Source: Pseudomonas canadensis (lineage in GTDB: Bacteria; Pseudomonadota; Gammaproteobacteria; Pseudomonadales; Pseudomonadaceae). Taken from it: 64,000 bases of DNA. This document shows positions 1-14,441 of the stretch, one piece after another. Position 1 is the stretch's first letter; each line of letters opens with the position of its first letter. A model generated the notes under the pieces. The model made no database searches. It was not told the origin of the DNA and saw only the letters and a list, made by a program, of their open reading frames with translations. The DNA lies in NCBI RefSeq assembly GCF_000503215.1, contig NZ_AYTD01000014.1, positions 124,001-188,000 on the forward strand. Direction: 5' to 3'. The position numbers and the translations under genes are program-made.

Positions 1-195
1 CTGTATGCCGGCGGCACCAAATACCTGCTGCTCTCCGCCCTGCTCTATGCGCCCGGCGCGATTCTGTTCGCCAAGGCCAAGCATGAACTGGGCAAACCGA
101 TTTTCACCAACGTCGAGAAGCTGATTTTCGCCGCAGTGGTCATTGGCGCCCTGGTGGCGGCCTATGGGCTCTACGACGGCTTCCTGACCCTGTAA
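1..195 (+). CDS. arcD: ArcD arginine/ornithine antiporter, C-terminal end (partial)
   Basis: The window opens inside an open frame of 64 codons that ends in TAA at 193-195. The peptide is hydrophobic with two likely membrane segments separated by a short polar stretch (AKAKHELGKP), as expected for the last helices of an APC-superfamily antiporter. It lies 33 bases before arcA, the place ArcD holds in the Pseudomonas arcDABC operon, where it imports arginine and exports ornithine across the inner membrane. The identification leans on context because only the tail is visible. The operon promoter and any Anr or ArgR sites lie outside the window. Confidence 0.8.
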   Translation: MYAGGTKYLLLSALLYAPGAILFAKAKHELGKPIFTNVEKLIFAAVVIGALVAAYGLYDGFLTL

Positions 196-228
196 CACCT
201 GAATCTTTTGTTCACTGGAGGATCTGTA

Positions 229-1485
229 ATGACCACGGAAAAAGTGAAGTACGGCGTACATTCCGAAGCCGGCAAACTGCGCAAAGTCATGGTGTGCTCC
301 CCAGGCTTGGCCCACCAGCGGCTGACCCCCAACAACTGCGATGAACTGCTGTTCGATGACGTGCTGTGGGTGGCCCAGGCCAAGCGCGACCATTTCGACT
401 TTGTGACCAAGATGCGCGAGCGGGATATTGATGTGCTGGAAATGCACAACCTGCTCACCGACATCGTCGCCATCCCCGAAGCGCTGGACTGGATCCTGGA
501 GCGCAAGATCACCGCCAACACCGTGGGCCTGGGCCTGGTCGATGAAGTGAGCTCGTGGCTGCGCAGCCTGGAGCCGCGCAAAATCAGCGAATTCCTGATT
601 GGTGGCGTGTCGGCCGATGACCTGCCGAGCAGCTTCGGTGGCAAGACCATCGAGATGTTCCGCGACTTCCTCGGGCATTCCAGCTTCATCTTGCCGCCAC
701 TGCCCAACACCCAGTTCACCCGTGACACCACCTGCTGGATCTACGGCGGCGTCACGCTGAACCCGATGTACTGGCCGGCACGACGCCAGGAAACCCTGCT
801 GGCCTCGGCCATCTACAAGTTCCACCCGGAGTTCACCAACGCCGACTTCCAGATCTGGTACGGCGACCCGGATCAGGAACACGGCGCTTCCACGCTGGAA
901 GGCGGCGACGTGATGCCCATCGGCAACGGCGTAGTCCTGATCGGCATGGGCGAGCGTTCGTCCCACCAGGCGATCGGCCAACTGGCGCGCAACCTGTTCA
1001 AGAACAAGGCGGTGGAGAAAGTCATCGTGGCCGGCCTGCCGAAATCCCGCGCGGCGATGCACCTGGACACCGTGTTCAGTTTCTGCGACCGCGACCTGGT
1101 CACCATCTTCCCCGAAGTGGTCAACCAGATCGTGCCGTTCACCCTGCGCCCGGACGAAAGCAAGCCACACGGCATCGACATCCAGCGCGAGAAAACCAAC
1201 TTCCTCGACACCGTCGCCGCAGCCCTCAACCTCAAGGCGCTGCGCGTCGTCGAAACCGGCGGCAACAGCTTCGCCGCCGAACGCGAGCAGTGGGACGACG
1301 GCAACAACGTGGTGGCGGTGGAGCCTGGCGTGGTGATCGGTTACGACCGCAACACCTACACCAACACCCTGCTGCGCAAGGCTGGTGTGGAAGTCATCAC
1401 CATCAGCGCCGGCGAACTCGGCCGGGGCCGTGGCGGCGGCCACTGCATGACCTGCCCGATCATCCGCGACCCTATCGACTATTAA
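229..1485 (+). CDS. arcA: Arginine deiminase
   Basis: Hydrolyses L-arginine to citrulline and ammonia in the cytoplasm, the first step of the arginine deiminase pathway. The 418-residue length equals the P. aeruginosa enzyme as I recall it. The catalytic cysteine is visible near the C-terminus in GGGHCMTCP, at residue 406, and the amidinotransferase-fold signature EGGDV is present mid-protein. The start at ATG 229 is chosen over the in-frame TTG at 208 because GGAGG at 218-222 sits at the right distance before it. arcB follows 69 bases downstream. In Pseudomonas the operon is induced by low oxygen through Anr and by arginine through ArgR; those sites are not in view. Confidence 0.97.
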   Translation: MTTEKVKYGVHSEAGKLRKVMVCSPGLAHQRLTPNNCDELLFDDVLWVAQAKRDHFDFVTKMRERDIDVLEMHNLLTDIVAIPEALDWILERKITANTVGLGLVDEVSSWLRSLEPRKISEFLIGGVSADDLPSSFGGKTIEMFRDFLGHSSFILPPLPNTQFTRDTTCWIYGGVTLNPMYWPARRQETLLASAIYKFHPEFTNADFQIWYGDPDQEHGASTLEGGDVMPIGNGVVLIGMGERSSHQAIGQLARNLFKNKAVEKVIVAGLPKSRAAMHLDTVFSFCDRDLVTIFPEVVNQIVPFTLRPDESKPHGIDIQREKTNFLDTVAAALNLKALRVVETGGNSFAAEREQWDDGNNVVAVEPGVVIGYDRNTYTNTLLRKAGVEVITISAGELGRGRGGGHCMTCPIIRDPIDY

Positions 1486-1554
1486 TTTCCAGGCCTTGGC
1501 CGTCGCCCATAAGGCGCCGGCCAGGGGGATAACCTAAACAGAAGGAGATCCATC

Positions 1555-2565
1555 ATGGCTTTCAACATGCGCAACCGCAGCCTGCTGTCACTGATGCACC
1601 ACACCACCCGCGAGCTGCACTACCTGCTGGACCTGTCCCGCGACCTCAAGCGCGCCAAATACACCGGCACCGAGCGTCCGCACCTGAAGGGCAAGAACAT
1701 CGCGCTGATCTTCGAAAAAACCTCGACCCGCACCCGCTGCGCCTTCGAAGTCGCGGCCCATGACCAGGGCGCCCACGTCACCTACATCGACCCGGTGTCG
1801 TCGCAGATCGGCCACAAGGAAAGCATGAAAGACACCGCCCGCGTATTGGGCCGGATGTTCGACGCCATCGAGTACCGTGGCTTCGAACAGGAAATCGTCG
1901 AGGAGCTGGCCAAGTTCGCCGGTGTGCCGGTGTTCAACGGCCTCACTGCTGAATTCCACCCCACCCAAATGATCGCCGACACCCTGACGATGCGCGAGCA
2001 CAGCGACAAACCGCTGCATGACATCAGTTACGCCTACCTGGGTGACGCACGCTACAACATGGGCAACTCGCTGCTGATGATCGGCGCCAAGCTGGGCATG
2101 GACGTGCGCATCGGCGCGCCGAAAGCCCTGTGGCCGCACGAAGATTTCATCAAGCAATGCCAGGCGTTTGCCGAAGAAAGCGGCGCGCGTATCACCATCA
2201 CCGAAGACCCGAAGGAAGCGGTGAAAGGCGTGGACTTCATCCACACCGATATCTGGGTGTCCATGGGCGAGCCGGTGGAAGCGTGGGACGAGCGCATCGA
2301 GCAACTGCTGCCGTACCAAGTCAACGCCAAGATGATGAAAGCCTCGGGCAACCCGCGCGTGAAGTTCATGCACTGCCTGCCGGCGTTCCACAACAGCGAA
2401 ACCAAGGTGGGCAAGGACATCGCCGCGCGTTATCCAAACCTGGCCAATGGCGTGGAAGTGACCGAGGACGTGTTCGAGTCGCCGGCCAACATCGCGTTTG
2501 AGCAGGCGGAGAACCGCATGCATACCATCAAGGCGATTCTGGTGTCGGCACTCGCAGATATCTGA
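1555..2565 (+). CDS. arcB: Catabolic ornithine carbamoyltransferase
   Basis: Phosphorolyses citrulline to ornithine and carbamoyl phosphate, the second step of the arginine deiminase pathway. The 336-residue protein shows the carbamoyl-phosphate binding motif STRTR near residue 57 and the ornithine-side motif HCLPAFH near residue 265, both diagnostic of the family. A strong ribosome site AGAAGGAGA precedes the ATG. The position between arcA and arcC marks it as the catabolic rather than the biosynthetic (argF) enzyme; sequence alone would not settle that. A REP pair separates it from arcC. Confidence 0.97.
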   Translation: MAFNMRNRSLLSLMHHTTRELHYLLDLSRDLKRAKYTGTERPHLKGKNIALIFEKTSTRTRCAFEVAAHDQGAHVTYIDPVSSQIGHKESMKDTARVLGRMFDAIEYRGFEQEIVEELAKFAGVPVFNGLTAEFHPTQMIADTLTMREHSDKPLHDISYAYLGDARYNMGNSLLMIGAKLGMDVRIGAPKALWPHEDFIKQCQAFAEESGARITITEDPKEAVKGVDFIHTDIWVSMGEPVEAWDERIEQLLPYQVNAKMMKASGNPRVKFMHCLPAFHNSETKVGKDIAARYPNLANGVEVTEDVFESPANIAFEQAENRMHTIKAILVSALADI

Positions 2566-2574
2566 CGGATATTC

Positions 2575-2664
2575 TGTAGGAGCTGGCTTGCCAGCGATAG
2601 CCATGTACCTGCCGACATCCCTGTTGGAGGTACAGGCACTATCGCCGGCAAGCCGGCTCCTACA
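2575..2664. repeat. REP pair (GTAGGAGC type) between arcB and arcC
   Basis: Two head-to-head copies of the Pseudomonas REP unit, TGTAGGAGC-TGGCTTGCCAGCGATAG on the left and its inverted partner ending CGGCTCCTACA on the right, enclose about 38 bases. Each half is itself a small hairpin. It lies inside the arc operon and could stabilise upstream mRNA or dampen arcC expression. Confidence 0.85.
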
Positions 2665-2705
2665 TGGACCGTGTTGTTCATGAGCTTTCTAGAAGGACAT
2701 TCTGT

Positions 2706-3635
2706 ATGCGCATCGTCGTAGCCCTGGGCGGCAACGCCCTGCTCCGCCGTGGTGAACCCATGACGGCGGACAACCAACGCGCCAATATCCGCATCGCCAC
2801 CGAACAGATCGCCAAGATCCATGCCGGCAACCAGCTGGTGATCGCTCACGGTAATGGTCCGCAAGTCGGCCTGCTGTCGTTGCAGGCGGCGGCCTACACC
2901 CAGGTGTCGCCGTACCCACTGGACGTGCTCGGCGCCGAGACCGAAGGCATGATCGGCTACATCATCGAACAGGAACTGGGCAACCTGCTGGACTTCGAAG
3001 TGCCGTTCGCCACCCTGCTCACCCAAGTCGAAGTGGACGCCAAGGACCCGGCCTTCCAGAACCCTACCAAGCCCATCGGCCCGGTGTACTCCAAAGCCGA
3101 AGCGGAAAAACTCGCCGCCGAAAAAGGCTGGGCCATTGCCCCGGATGGCGACAAGTACCGCCGCGTCGTCGCCAGCCCACGGCCCAAACGCATCTTTGAA
3201 ATTCGCCCGATCACGTGGCTGCTGGACAAAGGCAGTATCGTGATTTGTGCCGGCGGCGGCGGCATTCCGACGATGTACGGCGAGGACGGCAAGCTGCGCG
3301 GCATTGAAGCCGTGATCGACAAGGATCTGTGTTCGTCGCTGCTGGCTTCACAATTGAAAGCCGATTTGCTGGTGATCGCCACCGACGTCAACGCCGCTTT
3401 TATCGATTTCGGCAAACCCACCCAAAAAGCCATCGGCCAAGCCCACCCGGACGACATGGAAAAACTCGGCTTCGCCGCCGGTTCCATGGGCCCCAAGGTA
3501 CAAGCCGCCTGCGAGTTCGCCCGCCAGACTGGCAAAACCGCCGTCATCGGTTCACTCTCGGACATCGAAGCCATCGTCCAGGGCAGCGCCGGTACGCGCA
3601 TCAGCACGGCAACACCTGGCATCACCTATCTGTGA
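2706..3635 (+). CDS. arcC: Carbamate kinase
   Basis: Transfers phosphate from carbamoyl phosphate to ADP, giving ATP, CO2 and ammonia; it is the energy-yielding last step of the arginine deiminase pathway. The 309-residue protein has the amino-acid-kinase start [16 protein letters not shown], the HGNGPQVG nucleotide loop and CAGGGGIP, all typical of ArcC. ATG 2706 is preferred over an upstream in-frame ATG at 2664, which lies inside the REP, because AGAAGGAC precedes 2706. About 140 bases and a REP separate it from arcB. Confidence 0.97.
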   Translation: MRIVVALGGNALLRRGEPMTADNQRANIRIATEQIAKIHAGNQLVIAHGNGPQVGLLSLQAAAYTQVSPYPLDVLGAETEGMIGYIIEQELGNLLDFEVPFATLLTQVEVDAKDPAFQNPTKPIGPVYSKAEAEKLAAEKGWAIAPDGDKYRRVVASPRPKRIFEIRPITWLLDKGSIVICAGGGGIPTMYGEDGKLRGIEAVIDKDLCSSLLASQLKADLLVIATDVNAAFIDFGKPTQKAIGQAHPDDMEKLGFAAGSMGPKVQAACEFARQTGKTAVIGSLSDIEAIVQGSAGTRISTATPGITYL

Positions 3636-3653
3636 AGTAGAGGAGAGACGCCT

Positions 3654-4016
3654 ATGGCCACCTTTGAACCGGGTCACCTGCACGTTGAACGTCACGCGCT
3701 GAACAAGGATGACTACAGCTACAACCTGTGCATCGACTACGAAGTCAGCCAGGATCCCAAGGAAGGCAAGGGGATGCTGTTCAAGCTCCATGGCTCGGTG
3801 CAGGGCAAGGACCTTAAGGAGGAGTTTTTCCTGCCCAAGGACCAGGCGTTCGACTTTGCCCGGCATGCGATGAACATCGCGCAGAAATACGGCATGCCGA
3901 AGATTGCCGTGTTGAACGGCTCGATGCACAAGCAGTACGACCAGATGTTCGAGGATGTACGGCGTCAACTGGATGTGAAGGCAGGCGATCCGGTCAAGCC
4001 CGAACACCTGGAATAA
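3654..4016 (+). CDS. DUF5064 family protein
   Basis: A 120-residue, charged soluble protein with no signal peptide or membrane segment. The pattern FEPGHLHVERHAL at the start and YDQMFEDVRRQL near the end matches my recollection of the DUF5064 family, which is largely confined to Pseudomonas and has no known function. It starts 18 bases after arcC, with AGGAGAG before the ATG, so it is probably co-transcribed with the arc operon. Whether it acts in arginine catabolism is unknown. Confidence 0.72.
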   Translation: MATFEPGHLHVERHALNKDDYSYNLCIDYEVSQDPKEGKGMLFKLHGSVQGKDLKEEFFLPKDQAFDFARHAMNIAQKYGMPKIAVLNGSMHKQYDQMFEDVRRQLDVKAGDPVKPEHLE

Positions 4017-4025
4017 CCGCCCCCC

Positions 4026-4125
4026 TGTAGGAGCGAGCTTGCTCGCGAAGAACGCAAGATCAACGCGTGCATTCAAGCAACCCGCGTTATCGTTGACGTT
4101 TTTCGCGAGCAAGCTCGCTCCTACA
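4026..4125. repeat. REP pair (GTAGGAGCGAGC type)
   Basis: Inverted copies of TGTAGGAGCGAGCTTGCTCG at the left and CGAGCAAGCTCGCTCCTACA at the right enclose about 60 bases. This is a different REP subtype from the one between arcB and arcC. It separates the arc region from gcsR and may serve as a transcription end for the arc operon. Confidence 0.85.
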
Positions 4126-4180
4126 GTTTTCACCTCTGGCATACTTGCCGCCTCTCGCTCCCCAGAATTGTTAGCGTCCC

Positions 4181-5689
<1,509 letters not shown>

Positions 5690-5750
5690 AGCCGAGCTCC
5701 CACAGGAATTGCAATTCGAGCGTTAAGTTTGGTCCAGGAACGACATCCAG

Positions 5751-5768
5751 TGTACTGAAAGCGCTACA
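5751..5768. promoter_or_regulatory. GcsR-like operator 1
   Basis: TGTACTGAAAGCGCTACA is an 18-bp imperfect palindrome with TGTA and TACA ends, the layout of TyrR-family boxes. It lies one base from operator 2 and about 165 bases upstream of the -24 element. Confidence 0.6.
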
Positions 5769-5769
5769 G

Positions 5770-5787
5770 TGGAACGATTTCGCTACA
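5770..5787. promoter_or_regulatory. GcsR-like operator 2
   Basis: TGGAACGATTTCGCTACA repeats the operator pattern with one mismatched end (TGGA for TGTA). It starts 19 bases after operator 1, close to two helical turns, so two bound dimers could sit on one face of the DNA. Confidence 0.6.
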
Positions 5788-5850
5788 ACCTTGTTTTTTG
5801 CGCGCCATGCAAGGCTTTGATCCACATAGGCTTTTTTTCAGACGCCCGAG

Positions 5851-5868
5851 TGTAGCGAAATCGCTACA
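5851..5868. promoter_or_regulatory. GcsR-like operator 3
   Basis: TGTAGCGAAATCGCTACA has perfect 8-base inverted arms (TGTAGCGA / TCGCTACA) around a 2-base centre, the best of the three sites. It ends 64 bases upstream of the -24 element, a usual distance for an enhancer-binding protein. Confidence 0.72.
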
Positions 5869-5932
5869 GCGAATCGGCATATCGTCATAACCGTTTTATT
5901 TAACTCGTTGATTTATAACGACTTAACAACCT

Positions 5933-5948
5933 TGGCCGCGATATTGCT
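5933..5948 (+). promoter_or_regulatory. Sigma-54 promoter of gcvH
   Basis: TGGCCG-CGATA-TTGCT fits the sigma-54 consensus TGGCAC-N5-TTGCW. The invariant GG and GC doublets are spaced correctly. It is 60 bases upstream of the gcvH start and downstream of the three operators. Confidence 0.75.
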
Positions 5949-6008
5949 AAGCAACTCCCCATTATTCCAATCCCGTCCACCAGACGAATCTGGCCCCGAG
6001 GAGTTTCC

Positions 6009-6392
6009 ATGAGCGAGTTGCGTTTCACTGAAGATCACGAATGGCTGCGCGCCGAAGCCGATGGCAGCGTCACCGTGGGTATCACCGCTTTCGCGCAGAA
6101 CGCGCTGGGTGATGTGGTTTTCGTGCAACTGCCGGAGTTGCAGGCCTATGACAAGGGTGCCGAGGCGTCCACCGTTGAGTCGGTCAAAGCGGCTAGCGGC
6201 GTGTACATGCCTTTGGACGGTGAAGTCCTTGAAGTGAACGACAAATTGGATGGCAGCCCGGAGCTGGTCAACGAAGACCCGATGGGCGAAGGTTGGTTCT
6301 TCCGCTTTAAACCCGCTGATGCCAGTGCAGTGGCTAAGCTGTTGGATCAGGATGCGTACGACCGCCTGATCAAAGCCAACGCTGAAGCTTGA
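6009..6392 (+). CDS. gcvH: Glycine cleavage system H protein
   Basis: The small lipoyl carrier that shuttles the aminomethyl group between the P and T proteins. The 127-residue length is typical. The lipoylation site ESVKA is clear, with the modified lysine at residue 60. Start ATG 6009 follows GAGGAG. It is the first gene of the operon and gcvP begins 10 bases after its stop. Pseudomonas often carries two gcv sets; the linked regulator and sdaA identify this as the inducible catabolic set (gcvH2 in P. aeruginosa). Confidence 0.96.
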   Translation: MSELRFTEDHEWLRAEADGSVTVGITAFAQNALGDVVFVQLPELQAYDKGAEASTVESVKAASGVYMPLDGEVLEVNDKLDGSPELVNEDPMGEGWFFRFKPADASAVAKLLDQDAYDRLIKANAEA

Positions 6393-6402
6393 GGAGCGCG
6401 CC

Positions 6403-9249
<2,847 letters not shown>

Positions 9250-9262
9250 ACGCAACCTTCCC

Positions 9263-9328
9263 TGTAGGAGCCGGCTTGCCGGCGATGGCGGCCTCGAGGC
9301 CCGCATCGCCGGCAAGCCGGCTCCTACA
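9263..9328. repeat. REP pair (GTAGGAGCC type) between gcvP and sdaA
   Basis: TGTAGGAGCCGGCTTGCCGG and its inverted copy enclose a short loop centred at about 9296. The REP is inside the gcv operon, at the place where P. aeruginosa has glyA2. Confidence 0.87.
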
Positions 9329-9382
9329 AGATCGGGTGCCCCCGTGAATGCGTGCCCAATAATAAGAAACCGGAGAACAACC

Positions 9383-10759
<1,377 letters not shown>

Positions 10760-10798
10760 CGCCTAACGGCGCGCCAGCACGTTTTTCAGGAGCTGAAT

Positions 10799-11923
10799 AT
10801 GTCCACCGAAACCCTGTTGAAAACTCCATTGCACGCCCTGCACATCGAGCTGGGCGCACGCATGGTGCCCTTCGCCGGCTATGACATGCCGGTGCAATAC
10901 CCGTTAGGCGTGATGAAGGAACACCTGCACACCCGTGATCAGGCCGGGCTGTTCGACGTGTCCCACATGGGCCAGATCCGCCTCACCGGGGCCAATGCTG
11001 CTAAAGCCTTGGAAACCCTGGTGCCGGTCGACATCATCGACCTGCCGGTGGGCATGCAGCGCTACGCGATGTTCACCAATGACCAGGGCGGTATTCTCGA
11101 TGACCTGATGGTGGCGAACCTGGGTAACGACGAACTGTTCCTGGTGGTCAACGCCGCCTGCAAGGACCAGGACCTGGCACACCTGCGCCAGCATATCGGT
11201 GACCTGTGCACCATTGAGCCGCTGTTCGAAGAACGTGCACTCCTGGCCCTGCAAGGTCCGGCGGCGGTGAAGGTACTGGCGCGCCTGGCACCGGAAGTCA
11301 CCAAGATGACCTTCATGCAGTTCGCCACGCTGCGCCTGCTGGGCGTGGACTGTTATGTCAGCCGTTCGGGCTACACCGGCGAAGACGGCTTCGAGATCTC
11401 CGTGCCTGCCGCCAATGCCGAAAGCCTTGCGCGCAGCCTGCTGGCCGAGACCGAAGTACAAGCCATCGGCCTGGGTGCCCGCGACTCGCTGCGCCTGGAA
11501 GCTGGCCTGTGCCTGTACGGCCACGACATGAACGCCGACACCACACCAATCGAAGCCAGCCTGCTGTGGGCGATCTCCAAGGCCCGCCGTGCCGACGGTA
11601 CGCGTGCCGGTGGCTTCCCGGGTGCGGACAACATCTTCACCCAGCAGCAAACCGGTGTGAGCCGCAAACGAGTAGGTTTGTTGCCACAAGAGCGCACGCC
11701 CGTACGTGAAGGCGCGGAAATCGTCGACGCAGACGGCACCGTGATCGGCACCGTGTGCAGCGGTGGCTTCGGTCCGACCCTGGGCGGCCCGCTGGCCATG
11801 GGTTACCTGGACAGCGCATTCATCGCGCTGGATACCGAAGTGTCTGCGTTGGTACGTGGGAAAAAGGTGCCACTTCGTGTAAGTAAAATGCCATTTGTAC
11901 CGCAACGTTACTACCGTGGCTGA
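10799..11923 (+). CDS. gcvT: Glycine cleavage system aminomethyltransferase, T protein
   Basis: Transfers the methylene group from aminomethyl-lipoyl-GcvH to tetrahydrofolate and releases ammonia. The 374-residue protein carries [11 protein letters not shown] near the N-terminus, FDVSHMGQ and [11 protein letters not shown], all folate-binding landmarks of GcvT. AGGAGCTGAAT precedes the ATG. It closes the gcvH-gcvP-sdaA-gcvT operon; no strong terminator follows at once, though a hairpin lies at 12089-12130. Confidence 0.96.
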   Translation: MSTETLLKTPLHALHIELGARMVPFAGYDMPVQYPLGVMKEHLHTRDQAGLFDVSHMGQIRLTGANAAKALETLVPVDIIDLPVGMQRYAMFTNDQGGILDDLMVANLGNDELFLVVNAACKDQDLAHLRQHIGDLCTIEPLFEERALLALQGPAAVKVLARLAPEVTKMTFMQFATLRLLGVDCYVSRSGYTGEDGFEISVPAANAESLARSLLAETEVQAIGLGARDSLRLEAGLCLYGHDMNADTTPIEASLLWAISKARRADGTRAGGFPGADNIFTQQQTGVSRKRVGLLPQERTPVREGAEIVDADGTVIGTVCSGGFGPTLGGPLAMGYLDSAFIALDTEVSALVRGKKVPLRVSKMPFVPQRYYRG

Positions 11924-12312
11924 TTGACTGTTTCTATAAGTAACGCGACTGCGTTAACGCGCACTAATTTGTAACGCAATCGCCATAAAACAGTGCACTC
12001 CCGATAGTCTTTCTTATAGGGACCCCGCTATAACAAGTGATCAACTCTATCGAATAAGTGGGATCCACTACATCCACCCAAGTGCCATAAGCCCTAGCAA
12101 AACCTGGGCTTTTGGCAGGGCTTGTTTTTTCTCCATTAGTTGGCGTAGAGTTTGCCCACTGTGTTTGCATGGGTCGCTTGGAACCTGGACCTGGGCAGTA
12201 GCCAAACTTAGCTACAACCCGTTCGACGTCTCTTACTTTCCTGCAACCCAGCCCAGTACTCTTTCATGCGAAAGGGGCTGTCATTAATTTTTAGCGTCAA
12301 GGAAATAAGAAA
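11924..12312 (+). other. Gene-free stretch: gcvT end and cold-shock leader
   Basis: No coding frame is convincing in these 389 bases. A hairpin with a T run at 12089-12130 may end the gcv transcript. The rest, about 180 bases before the cold-shock gene, is probably its promoter and long leader mRNA, as is common for cspA-type genes. AAGGAA just before 12313 is the ribosome site. Confidence 0.6.
12089..12130 (+). terminator. Possible terminator
   Basis: AAGCCCT and AGGGCTT pair across a 21-base loop and are followed by GTTTTTT. The stem is short, so the call is tentative. Confidence 0.45.
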
Positions 12313-12525
12313 ATGGCTGAACGTCAGAGCGGTACCGTCAAGTGGTTTAACGACGAGAAAGGGTTTGGTTTTATCACTCCAGAAAGCGGTCCGGATCTGT
12401 TCGTGCATTTCCGCGCTATTCAGGGCAACGGCTTCAAGAGCCTGAAAGAAGGCCAGAAAGTGACGTTCGTTGCTGTGCAAGGCCAAAAAGGCATGCAGGC
12501 TGACGAAGTACAAGCAGAAGGCTGA
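12313..12525 (+). CDS. CspA-family cold shock protein
   Basis: A 70-residue single cold-shock domain that binds single-stranded nucleic acid and melts RNA structure. The RNP1 motif KGFGFI and RNP2 motif LFVHF are both intact, and the protein begins GTVKWFND as the family does. In Pseudomonas such genes are named cspA or capB; I cannot tell which paralogue this is. It stands alone, with a long leader and its own strong terminator. Confidence 0.95.
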   Translation: MAERQSGTVKWFNDEKGFGFITPESGPDLFVHFRAIQGNGFKSLKEGQKVTFVAVQGQKGMQADEVQAEG

Positions 12526-12543
12526 TCCCTCCTGCGACAAAAA

Positions 12544-12573
12544 GCCCCTGATGGTGACATCAGGGGCTTTTTT
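12544..12573 (+). terminator. Terminator of the cold shock gene
   Basis: GCCCCTGATG and CATCAGGGGC form a perfect 10-bp stem with a 4-base loop followed by six T. Confidence 0.93.
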
Positions 12574-12620
12574 ATGTGCGTTTGCTCGTAAAATGGCTTT
12601 TTTCATCAGAGAGCCCTGCC

Positions 12621-13109
12621 ATGTCAAAACCCCTGCTGAGCCCCCAAGGCGAGTTCCCCGCCGTTGGCCTGGGCCGTCGCCTGGCAGCGATGTTCTATGA
12701 CTTCCTATTATGCACTGCACTTCTGATCGTCACCGCGTTCGCCTACAAGCTGATCTGGATCGCGTTTGTCGGTGAAGCCAAGATGCGCACCCTCACCGAG
12801 TCCGGCGCGCTGGACGGCGACCCGTTGCTGTCGACGATTCTGTTGTTTGTGCTGTTCGGCTTCTTTGCCAAGTTCTGGACCCATTCCGGGCAGACCCTGG
12901 GCATGCAGGTGTGGGGCGTGCGCGTGCAGAACGCCGATGGCTCACGGATCAGCCTGTGGCAGGCGCTGTTGCGCTTTGTGGTGTCGATTGCGTCGTGGTT
13001 GTGCGTGGGGCTGGGATTTATCTGGTCGCTGGTGGATAAGCGCAAACGCAGCTGGCATGACATCTATTCCGACAGCCAGCTGGTTCGTATCCCCAAACAG
13101 AAAAAGTAA
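12621..13109 (+). CDS. RDD family membrane protein
   Basis: A 162-residue inner-membrane protein. The RDD-domain pattern is seen: an arginine and aspartate in the first helix (GRRLAAMFYDFLL), a helix near residues 70-90, and a last helical pair followed by KRKRSWHD. Three to four membrane segments are likely. RDD proteins have been proposed to act in transport, but no function is established here. Start ATG 12621 gives the typical N-terminus; the frame extends upstream through the cold-shock terminator. It is convergent with nadA. Confidence 0.85.
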   Translation: MSKPLLSPQGEFPAVGLGRRLAAMFYDFLLCTALLIVTAFAYKLIWIAFVGEAKMRTLTESGALDGDPLLSTILLFVLFGFFAKFWTHSGQTLGMQVWGVRVQNADGSRISLWQALLRFVVSIASWLCVGLGFIWSLVDKRKRSWHDIYSDSQLVRIPKQKK

Positions 13110-13116
13110 CCGCTCT

Positions 13117-13146
13117 TTGCAGGAGCCGGCTTGCCGGCTCCTGCAA
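13117..13146. repeat. Single REP hairpin between convergent genes
   Basis: TTGCAGGAGCCGGC and GCCGGCTCCTGCAA are perfect inverted arms around two bases. It carries the REP core and lies between the stops of the RDD gene and nadA, so it may end transcription from both sides. Confidence 0.75.
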
Positions 13147-13148
13147 GG

Positions 13149-14207
13149 TTATGCGTTGCCGGCCAGCTTGAGGCGGGCGGCCTGGGTGAAATCCAACATG
13201 CGCTTGAGCGGGCGCACTGCCTGCGGAATCACGGACGGCTCGACGAAGATCTCGTTGCTGCCCTCACGCAGGCACTGCAGCGTGCGCTCCAGCGTGTTCA
13301 TCGCCATCCACGGGCAATGCGCGCAACTGCGGCACGCTGCGCCGTTGCCGGCGGTAGGCGCCTCGACAAAGACCTTGTCCGGACACAGCTGCTGCATCTT
13401 GTAGAAAATGCCGCGGTCAGTGGCGACGATGAAGGTTTTGTTCGGCAGGCGCTGAGCGGCAGCAATCAATTGACTGGTCGAACCTACGGCATCCGCCAAT
13501 TCGATCACCGCCGTCGGCGATTCCGGGTGCACCAAAATCGCTGCATCCGGGAACAACGCCTTCATGTCTTCAAGCTGCTTGGACTTGAACTCTTCGTGGA
13601 CGATGCAGGCACCGTCCCACAGCAGCATGTCGGCACCGGTCTGACGCTGGATATAGGTGCCCAGGTGCTTGTCCGGACCCCAGATAATCGTCTCGCCGTT
13701 GTCCATCAGGCTTTCGACGATTTCCAATGCACAGCTGGAAGTCACCACCCAATCCGCTCGGGCTTTGACCGCCGCCGAGGTGTTGGCGTACACCACCACG
13801 GTGCGCTCGGGATGCTGGTCGCAGAACGCCGAGAATTCCTCCACCGGGCAACCCAGGTCCAGGGAACACGTGGCTTCCAGAGTGGGCATGAGGATGCGTT
13901 TTTCCGGGGTGAGGATCTTGGCGGTCTCGCCCATGAAACGCACGCCGGCGACCAGTACGGTCTTGGCCGGGTGGGCGGCGCCGAAGCGGGCCATTTCCAG
14001 GGAGTCGGAGACGCAGCCACCGGTTTCTTCGGCCAGGGCTTGGATCACCGGGTCACAGTAGAAGTGGGCAACCAGCACCGCGTCTTGAGCCTTGAGCTCG
14101 GCGGCGATGGCGGTACGCAGGCTCGCCTCTTCGTCAGCGCTGAGAGCCTTGGGCTGCTTGGCGTCGAGGTGGGCTTGAACCAGAAGGCGTTCGGAAATTT
14201 GCGTCAT
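13149..14207 (-). CDS. nadA: Quinolinate synthase A
   Basis: Condenses iminoaspartate with dihydroxyacetone phosphate to quinolinate in NAD biosynthesis, with a 4Fe-4S cluster. The 352-residue protein shows [11 protein letters not shown], SCSxD-like TCSLDLGCP and the C-terminal cysteine cluster [10 protein letters not shown], consistent with the family's three cluster ligands. The start at 14207 ([11 protein letters not shown]) matches the usual N-terminus; an extension to 14309 has unusual composition. It is a stand-alone gene transcribed on the minus strand. Confidence 0.96.
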   Translation of the reverse strand: MTQISERLLVQAHLDAKQPKALSADEEASLRTAIAAELKAQDAVLVAHFYCDPVIQALAEETGGCVSDSLEMARFGAAHPAKTVLVAGVRFMGETAKILTPEKRILMPTLEATCSLDLGCPVEEFSAFCDQHPERTVVVYANTSAAVKARADWVVTSSCALEIVESLMDNGETIIWGPDKHLGTYIQRQTGADMLLWDGACIVHEEFKSKQLEDMKALFPDAAILVHPESPTAVIELADAVGSTSQLIAAAQRLPNKTFIVATDRGIFYKMQQLCPDKVFVEAPTAGNGAACRSCAHCPWMAMNTLERTLQCLREGSNEIFVEPSVIPQAVRPLKRMLDFTQAARLKLAGNA

Positions 14208-14394
14208 GTTCGCAAGACCTGCAGGCGCAGTTGCGCGAAAGTCGAGTGTACCACCGGCTCTGGAGCCCTTCGGGCGCCGCCGGACGAAGTGATTGTGTTC
14301 ATCAAGCACGGGTTAAAGTGAAGCTGCGCAAGGCTACAGAATATCCAAGGCTTGCAAAAGCCTAATCTGGCATTCGTCGGTGCGTCTGTCGGGC

Positions 14395-14432
14395 AAAAAA
14401 AAGGCGCCTCCATCACTGGAGGCGCCTTTTTT
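14395..14432. terminator. Bidirectional terminator
   Basis: GGCGCCTCCA and TGGAGGCGCC form a perfect 10-bp stem, flanked by eight A on the left and six T on the right, so it can work on either strand. It probably ends the minus-strand gene that stops at 14442. Confidence 0.92.
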
Positions 14433-14441
14433 ACAGCCGTA

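Larger units (their letters stand above)
5690..6008 (+). promoter_or_regulatory. gcs operon control region
   Basis: A 319-base gene-free stretch between gcsR and gcvH. It holds three 18-bp TGTA-N10-TACA type palindromes at 5751-5768, 5770-5787 and 5851-5868, and a -24/-12 promoter at 5933-5948, each listed separately. The ribosome site for gcvH is GAGGAG just before 6009. No glycine riboswitch-like tandem structure was recognised. Confidence 0.75.

Noticed and set aside
5690..6008. Possible glycine riboswitch before gcvH
   Set aside because: No tandem aptamer-like structure is seen, and the operators plus sigma-54 promoter explain the region.
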